This document shows, one piece after another, positions 33,263-41,841 of a stretch of 64,000 nucleotides of DNA. Made by a program: the position numbers and the translations under genes. Under the pieces are notes generated by a model that searched no databases, had not been told where the DNA came from, and saw only the letters and a list, made by a program, of their open reading frames with translations. The stretch's first letter is position 1; the number at the start of each line of letters is the position of its first letter. The DNA comes from Sphingomonas sp. IC-11. Its GTDB lineage: Bacteria; Pseudomonadota; Alphaproteobacteria; Sphingomonadales; Sphingomonadaceae. The stretch spans positions 62,001 through 126,000 of the forward strand of contig NZ_JAJNDU010000001.1 of the NCBI RefSeq assembly GCF_021043365.1, read 5' to 3'.

Positions 33263-35527
33263 ATGAACCACACGGTCGTAAACGATAGCGTCAAGCACAT
33301 CGCCCTCATCGGCAACTTTCTGCCGCGTAAGTGCGGGTTGGCCACTTTTACGACTGACACGTTCAACGCTTTGAAGACCCGGTACCCGGATCTGACCGTC
33401 GATGTTTATGCGATGGACGATCACCCGGGGCGCTACGATTATCCTGCCGCTGTCACGGGCACGATCCCGCAGGAAGACCGCGCCGCTTATCTCGCAACTG
33501 CACGCGCCATCGAGGCCTCCGGGGCTCAGGCGGTGTGGCTGCAGCACGAATATGGCATATTCGGCGGCGCCGCTGGCGAGCATATCCTGGCGCTGCTTGA
33601 CCGCATCAATCTGCCCCTCATCGTTACCCTGCACACCGTGCTTGAGAAGCCGAGCGCGCAGGAGCGAACGGTGATGGAGGGGCTGCTTCGTCGTGCTGCC
33701 AAGGTTATCGTCATGGCGGAGCGCGGACGGGACATCCTGACGCGGGTGCACGGCGCCAATCCGCGCTCGATCGTCAACATTCCCCATGGCGTGCCGGATC
33801 GTCCGTTTGCCGATCCCGCTACCTTCAAGCCGCGCTTCGGGTGGTCGGGGCAGGTCATCCTCACCTTCGGACTTCTCGCCCCGGGCAAGGGCATCGAAAC
33901 CGTTATCGAGGCGATGCCGGCGGTGGTGGAGCAGCATCCGGAGGCGAAATATGTCGTCCTGGGTGCCACTCATCCCAATCTGGTGGCTCACGAAGGCGAG
34001 AAATACCGGGACGGCCTGAAGGCGCTTGCTCGCAGCCTGGGCGTCGAAAACAACGTCGCCTTTGTCGACGCCTTTGTCGAACAGGATGAGCTGATCGACT
34101 ATCTCCAGGCGGCGGACATCTATGTCACCCCGTATTTGAACCCGGCGCAGATCACGAGCGGAACGCTCTCTTATGCCGTTGGCGGGGGCAAAGCGGTGAT
34201 CTCCACGCCCTATGTCCATGCGACCGAGATCCTTGCTGATGGGCACGGTGTGCTGGTCGACTTCCGCGACTCCGCGGCCTTCGCGCGTGAGATCAGCAGC
34301 CTGCTCGGCAGCGAGCGCAACCGCTCGCGCCTGTCCGCGCGTGCCTATGAGCGCGGCCGGACGATGACTTGGTCCCGCGTGGCGGAGCGAGCAATGAACG
34401 AGATCACGTCGATCATCGATGGCCGCCCGCAGCGGATCGCTTCATCCGGACCGATCAAGCCGCATGCGCCGGACCTTTCCGCCGTGGAGCGGATGAGCGA
34501 TTCGACCGGTATGCTTCAGCACTCGATCTATTCGGTGCCTGACCGGCGTCACGGCTATTGCATCGACGATAACGCCCGTGCGCTGATCCTGATGAGCGCG
34601 ATGGACAACATCGACGACGCGGTTCGCGACAAGTGGACCACGGTTTACGCGTCGTTTGTCCAATATGCCTGGAACCCGGAACAGCGCCGGTTTCGGAACT
34701 TCATGAATTTCGATCGCACGTGGTGCGAGGATGCGGGCTCGGAGGATTCCAACGGTCGGGCGCTTTGGGCGCTTGGTGTTACTGCCCGTGACGCACGCAG
34801 CCGCAAGCACCGCGACTGGGCGACAATGATGTTCGACATGACGGCGAGCCTCGCCTTCGAGTTGGGCAGCCCGCGGGCGCAATCCTTCGCGATGCTTGGC
34901 GCCGCCGCCATGCTGGAGGCATCGCCGGGGCATCAGCTGGCGAATTCGATCCTCACGCGCTTTCCCGAGGAGCATATGGCGCTCCTCGACGAGGCGCGCC
35001 GGCCCAATTGGGTCTGGTTCGAGATCGTGCTGGCTTACGACAACGCCCGCCTGCCGGAGGCGCTGATTCGCGCCGGCCAGGCGATCGGCCGCCGCGATGT
35101 CGTTGAAACCGGCCTCGAAACGCTCGCCTGGATCATCGAACAGCAGAAGAGCCCCGAGGGTCGCTTCCGTGCGGTCGGCACCGAAAGCTTCGGCCGGCCC
35201 TATGCAGAGCCGCTGCCATTCGACCAGCAACCGTTGGAGGCGCAGGCCACCGTCGATGCCTGCTGCGCCGCTTATGCCGCGACGGGCGACGCCCGCTGGC
35301 GGGTGGAGGCTGAGCGTGCCTATGGCTGGTATTTCGGGCAGAACGATCTCGATCTGCCGCTCGCAACGGTGCAGGACGGCGGCTGTTTCGACGGTCTGAT
35401 GCCCACCGGTCTGAACCGAAATCAGGGCGCCGAATCCATTCTGGCGCTGCAATTGTCGAACTGCGCAATTTCTAGGCTTTCAAAGGCAGCGCAAGGCGTG
35501 GCAGGGACGGGGCGCGCTGTCGCGTAA
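33263..35527 (+). CDS. Two-domain glycosyltransferase family 4 protein
   Basis: This 754-aa protein has an N-terminal GT-B glycosyltransferase (about 10-390), opening with HIALIGNFLPRKCGLATF. Later come GLLAPGKGIETVIEAMPAVV, the sugar-nucleotide loop YLNPAQITSGTLSYAVGGG, and CIDDNARALI from the next domain. The C-terminal half (about 410-750) is helical and resembles an alpha/alpha-toroid enzyme domain. It has no membrane segment or signal peptide, so it is cytosolic. It is followed 53 bp later by a GH130 gene. The pairing suggests synthesis and breakdown of a mannoside, but neither donor nor acceptor is known. Confidence 0.85.
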   Translation: MNHTVVNDSVKHIALIGNFLPRKCGLATFTTDTFNALKTRYPDLTVDVYAMDDHPGRYDYPAAVTGTIPQEDRAAYLATARAIEASGAQAVWLQHEYGIFGGAAGEHILALLDRINLPLIVTLHTVLEKPSAQERTVMEGLLRRAAKVIVMAERGRDILTRVHGANPRSIVNIPHGVPDRPFADPATFKPRFGWSGQVILTFGLLAPGKGIETVIEAMPAVVEQHPEAKYVVLGATHPNLVAHEGEKYRDGLKALARSLGVENNVAFVDAFVEQDELIDYLQAADIYVTPYLNPAQITSGTLSYAVGGGKAVISTPYVHATEILADGHGVLVDFRDSAAFAREISSLLGSERNRSRLSARAYERGRTMTWSRVAERAMNEITSIIDGRPQRIASSGPIKPHAPDLSAVERMSDSTGMLQHSIYSVPDRRHGYCIDDNARALILMSAMDNIDDAVRDKWTTVYASFVQYAWNPEQRRFRNFMNFDRTWCEDAGSEDSNGRALWALGVTARDARSRKHRDWATMMFDMTASLAFELGSPRAQSFAMLGAAAMLEASPGHQLANSILTRFPEEHMALLDEARRPNWVWFEIVLAYDNARLPEALIRAGQAIGRRDVVETGLETLAWIIEQQKSPEGRFRAVGTESFGRPYAEPLPFDQQPLEAQATVDACCAAYAATGDARWRVEAERAYGWYFGQNDLDLPLATVQDGGCFDGLMPTGLNRNQGAESILALQLSNCAISRLSKAAQGVAGTGRAVA

Positions 35528-35580
35528 GCCCCGCTTGCCTTGGCGCGTCGACTTCCGGACGACAATACGAGGCCTTCTTC

Positions 35581-36864
35581 TTGGACTTGTTCAATCATCG
35601 GCTCCGGCTTCATGCCGATCCGTCCCGTGTCGTGGTGCGCCCGTTCCACATCGCCAAATCGGCGATGAACGGTCAGGGACAAAGCCGTTCCCAGCGCATG
35701 ATCGACGAAGTGCTCGCCATGACGCCGCTTCAGGCCAGCGAACAGCTTGCCGTTGTGCTCAAGGATTTCGAGGCGCGTCATTGGCAAACCCGTCGCGTGT
35801 TCATGACCCGCTACGAGGAGATTGCCGAGCTTCACGGCCTGGATGGCGATGCGATCGACGACGAGAAACGTCAGTTGATCGGCGCCTATTTCTGTCACGA
35901 ATATAGCTATGCGGCGGCCGCGCTGATGAACCCCAGCGCCGTGCCGCATCCCGACCAGTCCGGCATGACCGAAGGCTCGCAGCGCATTCTGATGAGCCTT
36001 CGCTCGGTCGGGGAGGGTCACATCTCGTCCGTCGCCTTCCGCGAAGGGATCATCACCGAAGAAAACCAGCTCATGCTCGCGCCCGAGCCGCCCTTTGCCA
36101 CCGCCGCCGATGCGCATGGTATCGATGGGCAGGACATGCCGACCGGGCCGATCACCGTGCACCGGCATCGCGACTCAACTCTGTCCGGAACGGTGATCTT
36201 CCCGATCACCGAGGCTCAGTCCAAGGGTCTGGAGGATCTGCGCCTCGTTCACTTCACCCATGATGACGGGTCGATCGAGTGGCTGGGCACCTACACGGCG
36301 TATAACGGCGCCAGCATTCAGTCAGAGCTGCTTCGCACCCGCGACTTTCGCGCCTTTGATCTGGTGCCGATGACCGGGTCGGCCGCCCGTAACAAGGGCA
36401 TCGCGCTGTTCCCGCGCACGGTGAACGGCGAATATCTCTCCATCGGTCGGCAGGACGGCGAGAACCTGTACCTGCTGCGTTCGGACCGGCTGGATCATTG
36501 GGATGACGGCGAGCTGATCCTGACGCCGGTCTATCCGTGGGAGCTCGTGCAGATCGGCAATTGCGGCCCGCCGATCGAGGTGGACGAGGGCTGGCTGCTG
36601 CTGACCCATGGGGTGGGCGCGATGCGCAAATATTCGATTGGCGCCGCGCTGCTCGACAAGAATGATCCGTCGAAGGTTCTCGGCCGCACGCGCGAACCGA
36701 TCCTGGCCGCGGCTGACCAGGACCGCGAAGGCTATGTGCCCAACGTGGTCTATACCTGCGGCGCGATGCGGCAGGGAGACAAGCTGTTCATGCCCTACGG
36801 CATCGCTGACAGTTCGGTCGGCTTCGCCTTTGTCGAGATCAAGAAGCTGTTGGCGTTGATGTGA
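35581..36864 (+). CDS. Glycoside hydrolase family 130 protein, paralogue B
   Basis: This 427-aa GH130 protein is clearly related to the one at 7941. It has PSRVVVRPF near residue 14, NPSAVPHP, LMSLRSVGEGHISSV, GLEDLRLV (candidate catalytic Asp about 219), GTYTAYNG, GNCGPPIEVDEGWL and LTHGVG. It starts at a TTG; no ATG precedes the conserved N-terminus. It follows the GT4 gene, and its 3' end overlaps the convergent OPT transporter by 26 bp. Phosphorylase versus hydrolase activity is not decided. Confidence 0.84.
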   Translation: MDLFNHRLRLHADPSRVVVRPFHIAKSAMNGQGQSRSQRMIDEVLAMTPLQASEQLAVVLKDFEARHWQTRRVFMTRYEEIAELHGLDGDAIDDEKRQLIGAYFCHEYSYAAAALMNPSAVPHPDQSGMTEGSQRILMSLRSVGEGHISSVAFREGIITEENQLMLAPEPPFATAADAHGIDGQDMPTGPITVHRHRDSTLSGTVIFPITEAQSKGLEDLRLVHFTHDDGSIEWLGTYTAYNGASIQSELLRTRDFRAFDLVPMTGSAARNKGIALFPRTVNGEYLSIGRQDGENLYLLRSDRLDHWDDGELILTPVYPWELVQIGNCGPPIEVDEGWLLLTHGVGAMRKYSIGAALLDKNDPSKVLGRTREPILAAADQDREGYVPNVVYTCGAMRQGDKLFMPYGIADSSVGFAFVEIKKLLALM

Positions 36865-38803
36865 CGGCGCGTCGGGTGCCGCGGTAAAGCCACCCGATCA
36901 GCGCCACGAACAGCAGGGCGCCGCCGGCGAGCGCGACGGGCGCAAAGCCGTCGCCGACCACCGCCAGCGGCGTGTCGCTCCCGCTCGCTGCGACGATCCC
37001 CGCGAAGCCGACGCCCCACAGGCTCTCGCCCACGATCATGCCGGTGGCGGTCAGCGTGCCCATGCGACGCGCCGCTTCCGGATCGGCGGTGCGATCCGCC
37101 CAGCGATCATAAGCAGCGCCGATCAGCGCGCCGAGCACGACCGGCAGGATCACCGCCATTGGCAGGTAAATGGCGATGCCGATCGCCAGCGGCGGCAGGC
37201 GCATGCGGTTCATTCTTCCCAGCACTTCGTCCAGCGCGATGAAGATCACCCCGGCCAGCGCCCCCCAGCGCAGCATCGACCAATTGAGATCGCCACCAAG
37301 CACGCCTTTCGCCAGTGAGGAGATCAGCCCCGCTTGCGGCGCCGCCAGCGCATTGGGGCCGGCACCCGGAGCTCCCGCAAAACCGAAGGCGGTGTTCAGC
37401 AAGTCGAGCACGGGCGGCACGACGATGGAGCCGAAGACCACGCCGATGACCAGCGCGACCTGCTGTTTCCAAGGAGTCGCGCCCACCAGTTGCCCCGTTT
37501 TCAGGTCTTGCAGGTTGTCGTTCGCGATCGTGGCGATGCCAAAGACGAGGCCGGTGACGATCAGGGCATAAGCGACCAGCGCTGCCGTCGTATCCGGCGG
37601 CAGATCACGCCCGAAGAGGCCAACCAGCAGCAGCGAGGCGGCAAGGATGGAGAGGATGCCGATGCCCGAAACGGGCGAGTTGGAGGCGCCGATCAGGCCG
37701 GCCATATAGCCGGTCACCGTGGCGATCATCAGCCCAATCACCACCACGAATGCGAGCGCCCCCGCAACGAGAATGGCGGCGGATCCTGCGATCGGCCCGG
37801 TGCTGGCGACGCTCCACAACAGCCATGCAATCGGCAGCAACAGCGCCACCGACACGCCGGCGACCACCCCGATCGGCAGATCCTGCTCTTCGAGCGCCAG
37901 TGCTTCGCCGGCATGGCGGGCGCGGCTTGCCGCCAGCGCCGAGGTGATCCCGCCAATCACTGGCCGGGCGATCCGCACCAGCGTCCATACGGCGGCGACA
38001 CCAATCACGCCCGCGCCGAAAAAGCGCACGTCTTCGCGGAAGATCGCACCGGCCCAGGCTTCCACGTCGCCGGCCGACGGCTGCGCTGCGGTAAGGATGG
38101 GCAGAAGGATGAACCAGGCGGTGACCAGGCCGACGAGCTGGGCCAGCCCTACCGACAATCCCACCAAATGTCCCACGCCGAACAGCGCAAAGGACAGGCT
38201 GCCGGCCGCGCCCGTCGCGCCGCTACCCAGCCGGAACCAGGTGCCGACTTCGGCAGCGGCCAGCTTCATCTGGGTCAGAATGGCAAAGCCTGCCGAGGCG
38301 AGGCTGCCGGAGACCAGCAGGCGAAGGCCCGCCGCGCTTTCCGCTGCGCCTGCGCGTGAGCCCGATCCGACTTCCAGCACTTCGGCCGCGGCGCGCCCTT
38401 CGGGATAGGGCAGGTCACTTTCCACCACCAGCGCGCGGCGGAGCGGTACCGAGAACATGACACCCAGAATGCCGCCGAGCGCCGTGATCCCGGCGGTCAG
38501 GTGAAAGGGAAAGCCCTGCCACCATCCGATGATCACCAGCCCCGGCAGCACGAAGATGATCGCCGCGAGCGTGCCGGCCGCGCTTGCGATCGTCTGGACG
38601 ATATTGTTTTCTAGGATCGACGAGCCGCGGAACTGACGCAGGATCGCCATGGAAATCACCGCCGCCGGGATCGACGTGGCAAAGGTGAGGCCGACCTTCA
38701 GCCCGAGGTAAACGTTGGCGGCGGTGAACAGCAAAGTGATCAACCCGCCGAGCAGCACGGCGCGGAGGGTCAGTTCGGCGACATGCTTGGTCGGTGTGCT
38801 CAT
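36839..38803 (-). CDS. OPT family oligopeptide/metal-chelate transporter
   Basis: This is an inner-membrane transporter of the OPT family with about 15 membrane segments (654 aa). I place the start at ATG 38803 (MSTPTKHVAELTLRAV). The upstream ATG at 38854 adds an unlikely polar leader. Family features include LLFTAANVYLGLKVGLTFAT, ILRQFRGSSILENNIVQT, and NDNLQDLKTGQLVGATPW. OPT members move peptides, siderophores or metal chelates; the substrate is unknown. It diverges from the PspC-like gene. Confidence 0.93.
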   Translation of the reverse strand: MSTPTKHVAELTLRAVLLGGLITLLFTAANVYLGLKVGLTFATSIPAAVISMAILRQFRGSSILENNIVQTIASAAGTLAAIIFVLPGLVIIGWWQGFPFHLTAGITALGGILGVMFSVPLRRALVVESDLPYPEGRAAAEVLEVGSGSRAGAAESAAGLRLLVSGSLASAGFAILTQMKLAAAEVGTWFRLGSGATGAAGSLSFALFGVGHLVGLSVGLAQLVGLVTAWFILLPILTAAQPSAGDVEAWAGAIFREDVRFFGAGVIGVAAVWTLVRIARPVIGGITSALAASRARHAGEALALEEQDLPIGVVAGVSVALLLPIAWLLWSVASTGPIAGSAAILVAGALAFVVVIGLMIATVTGYMAGLIGASNSPVSGIGILSILAASLLLVGLFGRDLPPDTTAALVAYALIVTGLVFGIATIANDNLQDLKTGQLVGATPWKQQVALVIGVVFGSIVVPPVLDLLNTAFGFAGAPGAGPNALAAPQAGLISSLAKGVLGGDLNWSMLRWGALAGVIFIALDEVLGRMNRMRLPPLAIGIAIYLPMAVILPVVLGALIGAAYDRWADRTADPEAARRMGTLTATGMIVGESLWGVGFAGIVAASGSDTPLAVVGDGFAPVALAGGALLFVALIGWLYRGTRRAVTSTPTAS

Positions 38804-38970
38804 GCCATCATGCTTGCACATCGAAACCACGCAGCCAACGCGAACCTTGCCCAACCCTGCCGTTCGGGGATTCGGCGCATCTCACCATGATGTGGCGGAA
38901 AGTACGATGTTCGCGCCCGCGGGTTCGCGACGGAATGCTCTAAGTCTTTGATTATGCCGAAGATCGCGTT

Positions 38971-38986
38971 TGGCACAGAAGCTGCA
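38971..38986 (+). promoter_or_regulatory. Candidate sigma-54 (-24/-12) promoter of the PspC-like gene
   Basis: The sequence TGGCACAGAAGCTGCA has a perfect -24 element TGGCAC and a -12 element with the invariant GC. The GG and GC dinucleotides are separated by exactly 10 bases. The expected transcription start is about 12 bp further, roughly 35 bp before the start codon at 39034. Phage-shock genes are classically sigma-54 dependent, and a sigma-54 activator (PrsR) lies in this window. Functional use is unproven. Confidence 0.6.
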
Positions 38987-39033
38987 AAAGGTTGGTCATG
39001 AACGGCAAGGCCGTCACTGATCGGAGCAATCTA

Positions 39034-39339
39034 ATGACCACCGAAGCCAAGAAGCTTACCAACCCCAAGGACAATCTACTGGGCATTTGCAACGCGCTTG
39101 GAGAAGATTTCGGTTTCAATCCGCTGTGGCTGCGGCTTGCGCTCGGCGCAGCGTTCGTCATCCAGCCGGTCGGCGTTGTCGTCACCTATCTCGCGCTCGG
39201 CCTGGTGGTTTTGGTGTCGCGAATCGCATTCCCGAATGCTCGCGCGAAGCATGACCTTCAGAACGTGAGTGCTTCCGCCGAGCCGACCGTCACGCCCGCC
39301 AATGAACCGGAAGGCCCGGCATTCGCCCAAGCTGCGTAA
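39034..39339 (+). CDS. PspC domain-containing small membrane protein
   Basis: This 101-aa protein has one PspC-like domain: LLGICNALGEDFGFNPLWLR precedes a hydrophobic hairpin (LALGAAFVIQPVGVVVTYLA). The C-terminal tail is polar. PspC is an envelope-stress sensor/effector. I chose ATG 39034 with a CGGAG site just upstream; an earlier in-frame ATG at 38998 is possible, but the predicted sigma-54 start falls near there. No other psp genes are adjacent. Confidence 0.8.
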   Translation: MTTEAKKLTNPKDNLLGICNALGEDFGFNPLWLRLALGAAFVIQPVGVVVTYLALGLVVLVSRIAFPNARAKHDLQNVSASAEPTVTPANEPEGPAFAQAA

Positions 39340-39353
39340 AGCCCCAAAAAGTT

Positions 39354-39467
39354 GCCCGGTCCTTTCGTTGGGAAAGGAGCCGGGCAGGTTGCCCGTGAAA
39401 TCACGGGCTTGGGTCGCACATTATGGTTGGCAGGTTTTGCGTCGCCGGCACATCCCCCAAAAGGGGG
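39354..39467 (+). promoter_or_regulatory. Structured leader with three hairpins upstream of hom
   Basis: Three stems lie between the PspC-like gene and hom. Stem 1 is GCCCGGTCCTTTC with GAAAGGAGCCGGGC (39354-39385). Stem 2 is GCCCGTGA-AA-TCACGGGC (39391-39408). Stem 3 is CCCCC-AAAA-GGGGG (39454-39467). CGGGC at the end of stem 1 can also pair with GCCCG of stem 2 across AGGTT, so stems 1 and 2 exclude that alternative. No T-run follows, so it is not a standard terminator. It may end the PspC-like transcript or control hom. Confidence 0.45.
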
Positions 39468-39575
39468 AGAACCCAAAAAAACGAACGAGTTCGGACCTAA
39501 TTGCGCCCGTCCGGCTTGCGTGGTCGACACGGCGATGCCGAGCGCTTAGTCGCTCCTGGCGATCAGGGGGTGACG

Positions 39576-40862
39576 ATGACGACAGCATTGCGCGTGGCAC
39601 TGGCGGGGCTCGGAACGGTTGGCGGGGGCGTGATTCGCGTGCTCGAGGCGAACCGCGAGTTGATCACGCGGCGCGCTGGCCGGCCGATCGAGATCGTTGC
39701 TGTTTCCGCGCGCGATCGCACCAAGGATCGCGGCGTCGACATCAGCGGCTTCGAATGGGTCGACGATACCAGCGCTCTGGCGCGGTGTGATGCCGATGTG
39801 ATCGTCGAACTGGTCGGTGGGGCTGACGGTCCGGCGCTGGCGCTGGCGCGGACGACATTGGCGGCGGGCAAGGGCTTTGTCACCGCGAATAAGGCCATGT
39901 TGGCCCACCACGGACTGGAACTGGCAGAGGCTGCGGAATCGGCAAAGGTGCCGCTGAAGTTCGAGGCCGCGGTTGCTGGCGGTATCCCTGTGATCAAGGG
40001 CTTGCGCGAAGGTGCCGCCGCCAACGCGATCGGCCGGGTCTATGGCATCCTGAACGGCACCTGCAATTTCATCCTCAGCAAGATGGAAGCGGAGGGGCGC
40101 GACTTCGCCGAGGTGCTCGCAGAGGCGCAGGCGCTGGGATACGCCGAATCGGATCCGTCCTTTGACATCGACGGGGTGGATGCCGCGCATAAGCTTTCCA
40201 TTCTCTCCTCGGTCGCCTTCGGCACGCGGCCTGCCTTCGGCAATGTCGCGGTCAGCGGCATCCGGCACGTGATCGCCGCCGATATCGCCGAGGCAGCGGC
40301 GCTTGGTTATCGTGTCCGGCTGGTCGGCGTGGCGGAAGCGGGCAGCAATGGCCTGTTCCAGCGGGTTCACGCCCACCTCGTCCCGGCGGATCACCCGCTG
40401 GCGCACGTCACCGGCTCGACCAATGCAGTGGTGGCAGAGGGCAATTTCGTTGGTCGTCTGCTGTTCCAGGGCGCCGGCGCGGGCGATGGGCCGACTGCGA
40501 GCGCGGTGGTGGCTGATCTGATCGACATTGCGCGCGGCGAATATGGCCCGCCTTACGCGATGCCGGTCGCCTCGTTGGCAGAAGCCCCCGCGGCACCCGT
40601 CGGTGAGCGCCGCGGCCGCGCCTATCTTCGCTTCACCGTCGCCGATCGAGTCGGCGTGCTGGCGGAGATCGCCGCTGCGATGCGGGATGCTGGCGTGTCG
40701 ATCGAAAGCCTGATCCAGCGCGCCGCGTCGGTAGACGGAACGGCGCTGGTCGCGATCGTCACCCATGAAGCGCCGGAGTCGCACATCGGAGCCGCACTGG
40801 AGCGTCTGCGCGGCTCCCAGAGTCTCGCTGGCGAGCCGCTCTGGATGCATATTCTCGACTGA
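39576..40862 (+). CDS. hom: Homoserine dehydrogenase
   Basis: This enzyme reduces aspartate semialdehyde to homoserine, the branch to threonine and methionine. I chose ATG 39576, after an AGGGGG ribosome site, giving 428 aa. The frame continues upstream to 39501. The NAD(P) motif is GLGTVGGGV (about 11-19). The catalytic domain has GGIPVIKGLREG and GILNGTCNFILSKM. The C-terminal ACT domain (about 345-428) starts around YLRFTVADRVGVLAEIA and should mediate threonine feedback. Aspartokinase is not in the window. Confidence 0.96.
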   Translation: MTTALRVALAGLGTVGGGVIRVLEANRELITRRAGRPIEIVAVSARDRTKDRGVDISGFEWVDDTSALARCDADVIVELVGGADGPALALARTTLAAGKGFVTANKAMLAHHGLELAEAAESAKVPLKFEAAVAGGIPVIKGLREGAAANAIGRVYGILNGTCNFILSKMEAEGRDFAEVLAEAQALGYAESDPSFDIDGVDAAHKLSILSSVAFGTRPAFGNVAVSGIRHVIAADIAEAAALGYRVRLVGVAEAGSNGLFQRVHAHLVPADHPLAHVTGSTNAVVAEGNFVGRLLFQGAGAGDGPTASAVVADLIDIARGEYGPPYAMPVASLAEAPAAPVGERRGRAYLRFTVADRVGVLAEIAAAMRDAGVSIESLIQRAASVDGTALVAIVTHEAPESHIGAALERLRGSQSLAGEPLWMHILD

Positions 40863-40944
40863 TCTGTTGGGCGTGGAGGGGCGGCTCGCCGGCCTCGGCA
40901 CTTCAGGGGCTGGCCTACGCTGCTATTTGCTGTATTAAGGCAGC

Positions 40945-41301
40945 ATGACAGCGCTGAGCAACGAAGACAGCCCGGTCTACATCAGGCTCCGCGGAACCAT
41001 CGCGGCGGGAATTTTGCGCGGTGATTTCCGCGCGGGCGATCAGTTGCCTTCGGTGCGGGCGCTTGCCGCGGAACATGGTGCGAATCCGCTGACGGTGGCC
41101 AAAGCATATCAGTCGTTCCAGGACGAAGGTTATGTCGAGGTCCGGCGGGGCGTGGGCATGTTCGTATTGCCTGGTGCCGCTGAACGCCTTCGGCTCGCGG
41201 AGCGGGACGCGTTTGTCACCCAGCAATGGCCGCGGATTCGGGCCTATATCGATCTTCTCGGGCTCGACACGGCGACCCTGCTGGATCGCGAATCGGCCTG
41301 A
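40945..41301 (+). CDS. GntR family transcriptional regulator (YtrA-like)
   Basis: This 118-aa protein has a winged helix-turn-helix of the GntR family (about 10-75): PVYIRLRGTIAAGILRGDF, GDQLPSVRALAAEHGANP, and TVAKAYQSFQDEGYVEVRRG. The short C-terminal part is helical and probably dimerises, as in the YtrA subgroup. YtrA-like regulators often sit beside ABC transporters; none is present here. The next gene, 65 bp on, encodes an unknown protein. An imperfect palindrome GCTGC...GCAGC lies directly upstream (40919-40944). Confidence 0.9.
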   Translation: MTALSNEDSPVYIRLRGTIAAGILRGDFRAGDQLPSVRALAAEHGANPLTVAKAYQSFQDEGYVEVRRGVGMFVLPGAAERLRLAERDAFVTQQWPRIRAYIDLLGLDTATLLDRESA

Positions 41302-41366
41302 GCCTCAGTGGCTCGCGCAACGCTTTGGTTCGTGGCAGGCTGGCTACCCCTTGGAGGCTCGGCTTG

Positions 41367-41810
41367 ATGGACCTCACCTTCGTGAAGCGTAGCGGGAAGT
41401 TCGATGAACTCACCATTAGGCGGGCGGATGCCACCACGGAGACGATTTCGTGCCCAAAACAGGGCATCATCCCCCACGACATGATCCACTATGCGGTGGA
41501 AAGCGTGCTCGCGCACCGTGGCTTTCTCTCGCTCGTGGCACAGGGGCAAACAGCCGACTACGCCGCCAGTGGCGGTGCTCACGAGGAAGCGATCGAGCGG
41601 CTGGTCGAGACGTTTCAGGCTGAAATGTGGGGCGGGAGGGTTCCCGCGGCCGATCTTATTGCAACGTACGAACATGCTTGCGGAGCGCGGGGCCACGCCA
41701 TTGTCGCAGTCGCAGCGAACGACATTGCAGCCATCCGTGACCGGCTTGACGAGCTTGGCCGCCAATGGGCCGGCGTTCCCACCAACGGAACGCTGACCCT
41801 CCGCCTTTAA
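41367..41810 (+). CDS. Conserved-looking protein of unknown function
   Basis: I do not recognise the family. The frame is open from 41226, but ATG 41367 follows a clear GGAGG site and gives a compact 147-aa cytosolic protein. Its middle contains CPKQGIIPHDMIHYAVES and LAHRGFLSLVAQGQTADY, followed by EEAIERLVETFQAEMWGG. The Cys and several His/Asp residues could bind metal, but no known motif is seen. It follows the GntR regulator with a 65-bp gap and faces convergent manC. Confidence 0.75.
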   Translation: MDLTFVKRSGKFDELTIRRADATTETISCPKQGIIPHDMIHYAVESVLAHRGFLSLVAQGQTADYAASGGAHEEAIERLVETFQAEMWGGRVPAADLIATYEHACGARGHAIVAVAANDIAAIRDRLDELGRQWAGVPTNGTLTLRL

Positions 41811-41813
41811 CCG

Positions 41814-41836
41814 AACCGGAGGCAGTAGCGCCGGTT
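41814..41836. terminator. Short hairpin between convergent unknown gene and manC
   Basis: AACCGG (41814-41819) and CCGGTT (41831-41836) form a perfect 6-bp inverted repeat across an 11-base loop in the 31-bp gap between two converging genes. No T-run follows, so it is only a candidate shared transcript end. Confidence 0.4.
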
Positions 41837-41841
41837 GCGCC

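Noticed and set aside
32828..34246. 472-codon minus-strand frame over queF and the GT4 start
   Set aside because: It crosses two genes and an intergenic region and has no coding signature.
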